From an uncultured Acidimicrobiaceae bacterium (lineage in GTDB: Bacteria > Actinomycetota > Acidimicrobiia > Acidimicrobiales > Bog-793), in the NCBI GenBank assembly GCA_903907185.1, contig CAIVND010000026.1:1-18178 (forward strand): a stretch of DNA of 18,178 nucleotides, in the 5' to 3' direction. Both the position numbers and the translations under genes were made by a program. A model generated the notes under the pieces. That model did not search any database. It was not told the origin of the DNA and saw only the letters and a program-made list of their open reading frames with translations. Shown here piece by piece: positions 13,744-18,178 of the stretch (the stretch's first letter is position 1; each line of letters begins with the position of its first letter).

Positions 13744-13749
13744 ACGTTA
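13744..13749 (-). promoter_or_regulatory. Possible leaderless -10 box of the hydrolase-suf unit
   Basis: On the minus strand TAACGT (TANNNT pattern) is followed by exactly 6 nt and the GTG start of the hydrolase, a spacing that would put the transcript start on the start codon. No clear -35 at normal spacing is visible. Confidence 0.35.
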
Positions 13750-13835
13750 GTCCTGAGATAGAGCGAAGCATCCAATGCACTCTCGGCGACAATTGAAAAT
13801 GTGCATATTTCTTTCGAATTGCCAAATCGGTAGGT

Positions 13836-13855
13836 GCGCAGGTAAGCAAGTGCGC
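13836..13855 (+). repeat. Inverted repeat before the secreted propeller gene
   Basis: GCGCA (13836-13840) and TGCGC (13851-13855) form a 5-bp stem with a 10-nt loop, ending 13 nt before the GTG start at 13869. It lies in the 131-nt divergent region between the hydrolase and propeller genes and could be an operator or a 5' leader hairpin. The rest of this region is AT-richer than its surroundings (TTGAAA at 13793-13798, CATATTT at 13804-13810) but shows no convincing -35/-10 pair. Confidence 0.25.
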
Positions 13856-13868
13856 TCTTGTCGTTAAA

Positions 13869-15770
13869 GTGCCCGCAAACCCGTCTCCCTCTCAACACTC
13901 GGTTGCTCATTTTCGAGGGCTACTTTGCCTCATGACAGTTATCGTCTCCGTGCTCATTGGTGTTGTTGGGACAAGACTTCCCTCGGCAAACGCAACAGGA
14001 TCAAACAATCTATTTGTTGTTGCTGGAAACGGAGGTGCTCCCTTTCCTCCAAGCTCCAGCGGAACTTCATCATTGTCTGTTGGGTTGGGACGTCCCGGTG
14101 GGATTGGCACCGATGGGAATGGAAACCTGTTTGTAGCCGACACTCAGAATAACGAAGTGGACGTCGTCGTCGAAGGCTCTGCATCGCAATACATGATCAA
14201 CGGTGCGAGTTCGCCTGCAGTTGGAAACACCTACATCCTTGCTGGCGGCGGTGTATCCATTCCTTCGACTTCCGGACTACCGGCGACGTCGGTTGCACTG
14301 AACGGTCCAAGTGCTGTCACTGTTGACACTTCTGGAAATTCCTTGATTGCCGACACGGCTGATAACGAGATCGACGTAGTTGCAGAGAGTGCCTCGAATC
14401 CTGGATATCTCATTTCAGGCTCGTGGATCCGCGGGGATCTTTATGTCGTTGGGGGAGGTGGGCTAGGAGGGATCCCGACCACAGGCGGAGTTGTCGCAAC
14501 ATCCGCAACTTTGAACACTCCAAGCGGTGTTGGGTTGACGCCCTCGGGAAATGTGATTGTGGCAGATACGAGTAATAACGAGATTGATCTGCTCGAGATC
14601 TCTCATTCGACTCCCGAATCGGGGAGAACTGCCGGAGAAATATATGTGGTCGCTGGTGGGGGAAGTAACGGGGCACCAAGTGCTGTAGGTGCTGCTGCTA
14701 CTGGTGTGCAATTGAATACTCCATCCGGAGTTGCCGTGGATCCATCTGGAAATGTCGCAATTAGTGATAAAAGTCACAATGCTGTGGATGTTCTTGCAGA
14801 AGGTCTGGCAGATCCTGGATTTGGGATTGGACCAAGTTGGATAGTCGGAGATATCTATCGAATAGTCGGTGGGGGCGCAATTTCTCCGACAAGCACTGGT
14901 GTGAGTGCGTCGCAGGCAGCACTCAATGGACCGCAGGGTGTGAACTTCGACAAAGTCGAGAATCTCATCTTTGCCGATGTCTTTCACCACACAGTCGACG
15001 TAGTTGCCTACTCTTTGGCGAATCCTGGCTACGTACTTGGCGCGAGTACCAGTTGGTCAATTGGCAATGTCTATGTGATTGCAGGACCTACTGGTCCATC
15101 GGGGGCAACGAGCGCGGGGACTGTCGCGAATAACACTCACTTCTTTGCGCCCATTGGAGTTACAAATACAAGTTCGGGTGCGGTTGGAATTGTCGATCAG
15201 GGCTCATTCCTACTGAGCACGCTTTCATTGTCACCACCGGTACCAACGACAACTACGACTTCGCCATCGACGACGACAACTACGCTCACAACGCTGGCTC
15301 CGGCACCAGTTCCTCCAACTGATACAGCGTCCAATACGCCAACCACAACGACATCGAGCTCATCAACATCTTCAGTTCAAAACACTTCCGCGCCGCAAAA
15401 ACCATTGATCACTTTCACTGGTGGAAATCGGCGAGTAGTCGCTCGAGGATTCGACATGAAGGTTCATTGCTCGCGATCGGTGTGCCGCGGTGTTATCAAC
15501 ATCACTGAACGACATCCGGTCACGAAGAAAGGTCAGCATGGTTCAGTGACCGTTATCGAAGTCTCCGTCGTTGCAAGGTCGGGCTATCAGATCGCATTCG
15601 GGAAGGTGGCAACCATTCATGTTCCGCTTACCTCTTTTGGCCGTCGGACCACCTCTTCTCTGAAGCGGAGCGGTATTGCCCTTGTGGCATCTGTGACCGT
15701 GGTCGGAGGTACCTCGATTAACCCACATTTTCGGGTTCTACCGCCCCGTCCCAGGCCAGTTCACCATTAA
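13869..15770 (+). CDS. Secreted six-repeat beta-propeller (NHL-like) protein
   Basis: The function of this 633-residue protein is not recognised. Residues 1-42 look like a signal peptide: Arg16, a hydrophobic core at 17-34, and a likely cleavage after SANA (39-42). Six repeats of about 70 residues follow (starting near 46, 120, 190, 257, 328, 400). Each has a (D/N)xYVVAGGG strand, a (L)N(G/T)PSGV turn, a SGN(V/L)xxAD strand and a (N)EIDVV strand, as expected for a six-bladed propeller; the sixth is degenerate. A Thr/Ser/Pro-rich linker (459-510) leads to a basic C-terminal domain (512-633) with a close Cys pair, C534 and C539. No sortase motif or C-terminal membrane anchor is seen. The gene has more A/T-ending codons and lower GC than its neighbours. 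A cell-surface or extracellular binding role is inferred. An ATG at 13932 is an alternative start. Confidence 0.85.
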   Translation: MPANPSPSQHSVAHFRGLLCLMTVIVSVLIGVVGTRLPSANATGSNNLFVVAGNGGAPFPPSSSGTSSLSVGLGRPGGIGTDGNGNLFVADTQNNEVDVVVEGSASQYMINGASSPAVGNTYILAGGGVSIPSTSGLPATSVALNGPSAVTVDTSGNSLIADTADNEIDVVAESASNPGYLISGSWIRGDLYVVGGGGLGGIPTTGGVVATSATLNTPSGVGLTPSGNVIVADTSNNEIDLLEISHSTPESGRTAGEIYVVAGGGSNGAPSAVGAAATGVQLNTPSGVAVDPSGNVAISDKSHNAVDVLAEGLADPGFGIGPSWIVGDIYRIVGGGAISPTSTGVSASQAALNGPQGVNFDKVENLIFADVFHHTVDVVAYSLANPGYVLGASTSWSIGNVYVIAGPTGPSGATSAGTVANNTHFFAPIGVTNTSSGAVGIVDQGSFLLSTLSLSPPVPTTTTTSPSTTTTTLTTLAPAPVPPTDTASNTPTTTTSSSSTSSVQNTSAPQKPLITFTGGNRRVVARGFDMKVHCSRSVCRGVINITERHPVTKKGQHGSVTVIEVSVVARSGYQIAFGKVATIHVPLTSFGRRTTSSLKRSGIALVASVTVVGGTSINPHFRVLPPRPRPVHH

Positions 15771-15841
15771 TTCATTACATCTTTGTTAACGGCGAACGAG
15801 GATTGCCAAGGGTGGGTAATGTGAGGATCACCAGAGAGAGG

Positions 15842-15969
15842 AGGTGGTCCAAAATTGTCAGATAAACCGTTTGGGACCCTGGAGGTGGCTGGCCGCTAGG
15901 CGGCTTGCTGGACCACCTGGTTACTATCAGCCAGACACCCTTGGTGTCGCCGGTCGGGGGTTGGTCCCG
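15842..15969 (+). other. Repeat-rich intergenic block; unknown structured RNA or IS remnant
   Basis: This block holds most of the 295-nt gap between the propeller gene and thiE. A 10-bp perfect inverted repeat, AGGTGGTCCA (15842-15851) with TGGACCACCT (15909-15918), encloses GCCGC-tag-GCGGC (15892-15904). It is followed directly by CTGGTT/AGCCAG (15917-15922/15929-15934), ACACC-ctt-GGTGT (15935-15947) and CGGGG/TCCCG (15955-15969). GGTCCAAA (15846-15853) can instead pair with TTTGGGACC (15870-15878), and AGGTGG (15883-15888) with CCACCT (15913-15918), so some stems exclude each other. GGTCC or GGACC recurs four times. It matches no riboswitch, tRNA, tmRNA, SRP or RNase P signature that I can recognise. 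The strand is given from the terminator that follows and is uncertain. I see nothing notable at 15771-15841 or 15970-16031. Confidence 0.4.
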
Positions 15970-16031
15970 CCCGAAGTACTCCGACGCATCAGGTCAATTC
16001 AGTAGATGTATCAATCTCGAAGGAGATTGCG

Positions 16032-16060
16032 ACAGGGAGGCGCTTGCGCCTCCCTGTTTG
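16032..16060 (+). terminator. Strong hairpin terminator, probably bidirectional
   Basis: ACAGGGAGGCGC (16032-16043) and GCGCCTCCCTGT (16046-16057) form a perfect 12-bp GC-rich stem around TT. On the plus strand a short T-run (TGTTTG) follows, on the minus strand none. It sits 9 nt past the thiE stop codon and can end aceE-thiE transcription from one side and the propeller gene or the repeat block from the other. Confidence 0.7.
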
Positions 16061-16065
16061 CATCT

Positions 16066-16716
16066 CTATGCGTTTGCTCGCGCGATTGCCTCTTTGAGGC
16101 GCTGTGCCGCATGCAGAGGATCATCTGATTGAGTTAGGTAACGCACGACGACGAACCGCTTCGCCCCTGCTCTCACGATTGCGGGAATCGCCTCTGGAGT
16201 CACGCCACCGGTAACAAAAAACGGCAGTGGAGTTTCGCGTCCTGGCCAATGGTCGGCGAGATCTCGCGCTTGAGAGACGTAGCCGATTCCGGTCGGCTCC
16301 CGTCCCGGTTTCGTGGGAGTCTCGACAATGGGTCCGACGGACAGATAGTCGACCTCCTCGCCGAGACCATTGGTGAATTCGTCTGGATGGTGGGTTGATA
16401 GTCCAACAATTGCATCGGAACCGAGCAGCGAGCGAGCAATTTTGACTGACACGTCATCTTGACCGAGGTGAACACCATCGGCTTCGCACGCAAGTGCGAG
16501 GTCGGGTCGATCGTTCATTACAAACGGCACACCATGGTCCCTGCAGATGTCGCGTACGATCACTGCCCGTTCGAGGAGTTGGCGCGCCTCAAGGCGCTTT
16601 TCTCGAAGTTGAACGATGTCGACTCCACCTTTGATGCACGCAGTTACAAACTGGCCGAGGTCGTCGCGGTCAGACGTACAAAGATAGAGCGACCGCTCTT
16701 CCATGTTGAATTTCAT
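16066..16716 (-). CDS. thiE: Thiamine phosphate synthase
   Basis: ThiE joins the hydroxymethylpyrimidine pyrophosphate and thiazole phosphate moieties to give thiamine phosphate. The 216-residue TIM-barrel protein shows QLREK (36-40), the NDRPDLAL segment (68-75), DGVHLGQDD (80-88) with the metal-binding Asp, GLSTHHPDE (105-113), the phosphate-binding GPIVETPTK (128-136) and FVTGGV (167-172). Length and motif order are normal. The ATG at 16716 is used; a second ATG at 16704 (MEERSLYL) is possible and neither has a clear ribosome binding site. It lies 36 nt after aceE in the same direction. I see no TPP riboswitch in the short gap before it. Confidence 0.94.
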   Translation of the reverse strand: MKFNMEERSLYLCTSDRDDLGQFVTACIKGGVDIVQLREKRLEARQLLERAVIVRDICRDHGVPFVMNDRPDLALACEADGVHLGQDDVSVKIARSLLGSDAIVGLSTHHPDEFTNGLGEEVDYLSVGPIVETPTKPGREPTGIGYVSQARDLADHWPGRETPLPFFVTGGVTPEAIPAIVRAGAKRFVVVRYLTQSDDPLHAAQRLKEAIARANA

Positions 16717-16752
16717 TGCAACTTGTTGTATTTCCCAGATCCGAGTTCGGAT

Positions 16753-18178
16753 CTATGCAAGTCGAGGATCGATCGCCTCAGTGTCGATGCCGTAGGCAGC
16801 GATGGCCTTCATAACTTCGTCGCTGCTCGCCCCTCCAGTTGCCGCCAGCTCACTTAGTACAGCAACAACGATGTGTTCAGCGTCAATCTCAAAATGACGG
16901 CGAAGCGCCTCTCGAGTATCGGAACGTCCATATCCATCGGTACCAAGCGCGGTGAAAGGTCCATCGACGAATCGCGAGATCATGTCCGGAACGGCCTTCA
17001 TGAAATCTGAGACGGCAATGATCGGACCTGCAGAGCCGCGGAGTGCCTTCTTGACGTAGGCAACCTTGGGCTTGTCTCCAGGATGGAGGCGGTTCCAGCG
17101 CTCTGTTTCAAGCGCCTCTTCTCGCAACGACTTGTAGCTCGTTACCGACCACGCCTCCGTCGAGACTCCCCAATCGGCAGCAAGGATGTCGCGTGCTCGC
17201 ATCGCCTCATGCCAGGCGCTTCCAGAGAACAGGATCGTCGCCTGACGGAGCTTCTTCTCTTTCGTCTTTCCAGATTCGATCTCGAGCGGGTCGGCGAAAC
17301 GGTACAGACCGTTCACGATTCCTTGCTTGACCTCTTCCTCACGCCCCTCAGGCAGAGCTGGCATCGGGTAGTTCTCGTTGTAGAGAGTGATGTAGTAGAA
17401 GACGTCGCGAGCATCTGGTCCATACATATCGTCAATGCCATGTTCGATGATCGTAGCGACCTCGTACGCGAATGCCGGGTCGTATGAGCAGAGGTTTGGT
17501 ACCGATTCTGCAAGAAGCAGCGAATGTCCATCCTCGTGTTGGAGTCCCTCACCGTTGAGTGTGGTTCGGCCAGCGGTGCAGCCAAGGAGAAATCCACGGC
17601 CACGTTGGTCACCGCACTGCCAGATCGCATCGCCGACGCGCTGAAAACCAAACATCGAGTAATAGAGGTAGAACGGGAGCATCGGCCGACCCCAGGTTGC
17701 ATATGAGGTTGAGGCTGCGATGAACTCTGCCATCGCTCCGGCCTCGTTGATACCCTCCTCCATGATCTGGCCCTGTTCACTCTCGCTGTACTGCAGGAGA
17801 AGACCGGCATCGACCGAGGTATAGGTCTGACCGCCAGGAGCGTAGATCTTGACCTCGCTGAACAGTCCATCAAGACCAAAGGTTCGGCCCTCGTCAGGAA
17901 TGATCGGCACGACATATTTGCCAAGTCCAGGGTCGCGCAACAGGTTTCGCAGCATCCGGGCGAAGGCCATTGTGGTGGAGACGGACTGACCACGTGAGCC
18001 ACCCCAAAATTCGTCGAAGGCTTTTGCCTCCGGCTGAGTTAGGCCCGTTAGACCCTCTCCCTTTACTACCCGCTTTGGAACGGATCCGCCCAGCTGGTTG
18101 CGTTGATTCATCATGTATTCAAATACCGCCGACCCAGGCTCGGGACGGTGATACGGCGGATACTCGGCTTCAAGTGCG
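16753..18178 (-). CDS. aceE: Pyruvate dehydrogenase E1 component (homodimeric type), C-terminal part
   Basis: AceE is the thiamine-diphosphate enzyme that decarboxylates pyruvate and acetylates the E2 lipoyl domain. The frame stays open to the right edge of the window, so the 5' half lies outside; the Met at 18114 is internal, since conserved AceE residues (YPPYHRPEPGSA) precede it. Visible family segments, numbered from that Met, are PDEGRTFGLDGLF (73-85), EEGINEAG (119-126) with the Glu that activates the cofactor ring, GFQRVGDAIWQCGDQ (156-170), GRTTLNGEGLQHEDGHS (182-198), and near the end TDGYGRSDTREALRRHFE. The C-terminus ends in DPRLA, as in E. coli AceE. The fused 'alpha-beta' E1 type is the usual one in Actinobacteria. 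It is followed by thiE, whose product feeds its cofactor. Confidence 0.95.
   Translation of the reverse strand, partial: ALEAEYPPYHRPEPGSAVFEYMMNQRNQLGGSVPKRVVKGEGLTGLTQPEAKAFDEFWGGSRGQSVSTTMAFARMLRNLLRDPGLGKYVVPIIPDEGRTFGLDGLFSEVKIYAPGGQTYTSVDAGLLLQYSESEQGQIMEEGINEAGAMAEFIAASTSYATWGRPMLPFYLYYSMFGFQRVGDAIWQCGDQRGRGFLLGCTAGRTTLNGEGLQHEDGHSLLLAESVPNLCSYDPAFAYEVATIIEHGIDDMYGPDARDVFYYITLYNENYPMPALPEGREEEVKQGIVNGLYRFADPLEIESGKTKEKKLRQATILFSGSAWHEAMRARDILAADWGVSTEAWSVTSYKSLREEALETERWNRLHPGDKPKVAYVKKALRGSAGPIIAVSDFMKAVPDMISRFVDGPFTALGTDGYGRSDTREALRRHFEIDAEHIVVAVLSELAATGGASSDEVMKAIAAYGIDTEAIDPRLA

Noticed and set aside
13575..13910. 111-codon minus-strand frame across the divergent promoter region
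   Set aside because: It overlaps the MBL hydrolase in another phase and would cover the start of the propeller gene; no motif or ribosome binding site supports it.
15235..15410. Repeated acg/act triplets as a CRISPR-like or microsatellite array
   Set aside because: They are in frame and encode the Thr/Ser-rich linker of the secreted protein; there are no regular spacers.
15771..16065. Known RNA genes or a TPP riboswitch in the gap beside thiE
   Set aside because: No TPP-type, RNase P, tmRNA, SRP or tRNA signature was found on either strand, and the gap is downstream of thiE, not upstream.
17313..18002. 229-codon frame on the minus strand in a different phase inside aceE
   Set aside because: The aceE frame carries conserved family segments throughout; the other phase is Ser/Arg-rich shadow sequence.

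Overview
The window looks like a stretch of actinobacterial chromosome with moderate-to-high GC. Support comes from the run pnp - M16 peptidase - dapB - dapA - rnj - ftsK, an order known (with extra genes interspersed) in Streptomyces and relatives. Further support is the homodimeric-type pyruvate dehydrogenase E1 (AceE) and a SufC-SufS-SufU iron-sulfur set. Weak Shine-Dalgarno sites and several -10-like boxes lying 5-10 nt before start codons suggest frequent leaderless transcription. A deep-branching lineage such as Acidimicrobiia is my guess; the sequence alone does not prove the class.

Layout. 1-905 (+): 3' part of pnp. 957-2204 (+): M16 zinc peptidase. 2308-5730 (+): dapB, dapA and rnj (RNase J), tightly packed behind a good sigma70-type promoter. 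5807-10512 (+): ftsK, a D-Ala-D-Ala carboxypeptidase-like protein and thrB, with 3'/5' ends touching or overlapping. 10519-13737 (-): a metallo-beta-lactamase-fold hydrolase, sufC, sufS and sufU, convergent with thrB with only 6 nt between the two stop codons. 13869-15770 (+): a secreted, low-GC beta-propeller (NHL-like) protein with a Ser/Thr linker. 15771-16065: no credible gene, but dense inverted repeats followed by a strong hairpin terminator. 16066-18178 (-): thiE behind aceE, whose 5' end is outside the window.

How the genes fit together. PNPase and RNase J are the 3' exonuclease and the endo/5' exonuclease of actinobacterial RNA decay. DapA and DapB make the tetrahydrodipicolinate used for lysine and meso-diaminopimelate, and the carboxypeptidase would trim DAP-containing peptidoglycan. 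FtsK moves chromosome ends through the division septum. ThrB acts in another branch of the aspartate family. SufS/SufU mobilise sulfur and SufC is the ATPase of the Fe-S scaffold, but sufB and sufD are not here. ThiE makes thiamine phosphate, whose diphosphate is the cofactor of the adjacent AceE.

Most of the window is conserved housekeeping DNA. The parts most worth a second look are the repeat-rich intergenic block at 15842-15969 (unknown structured RNA or decayed insertion-sequence end), the secreted propeller protein next to it, the suf set without sufB/sufD, and the leaderless-type promoters.
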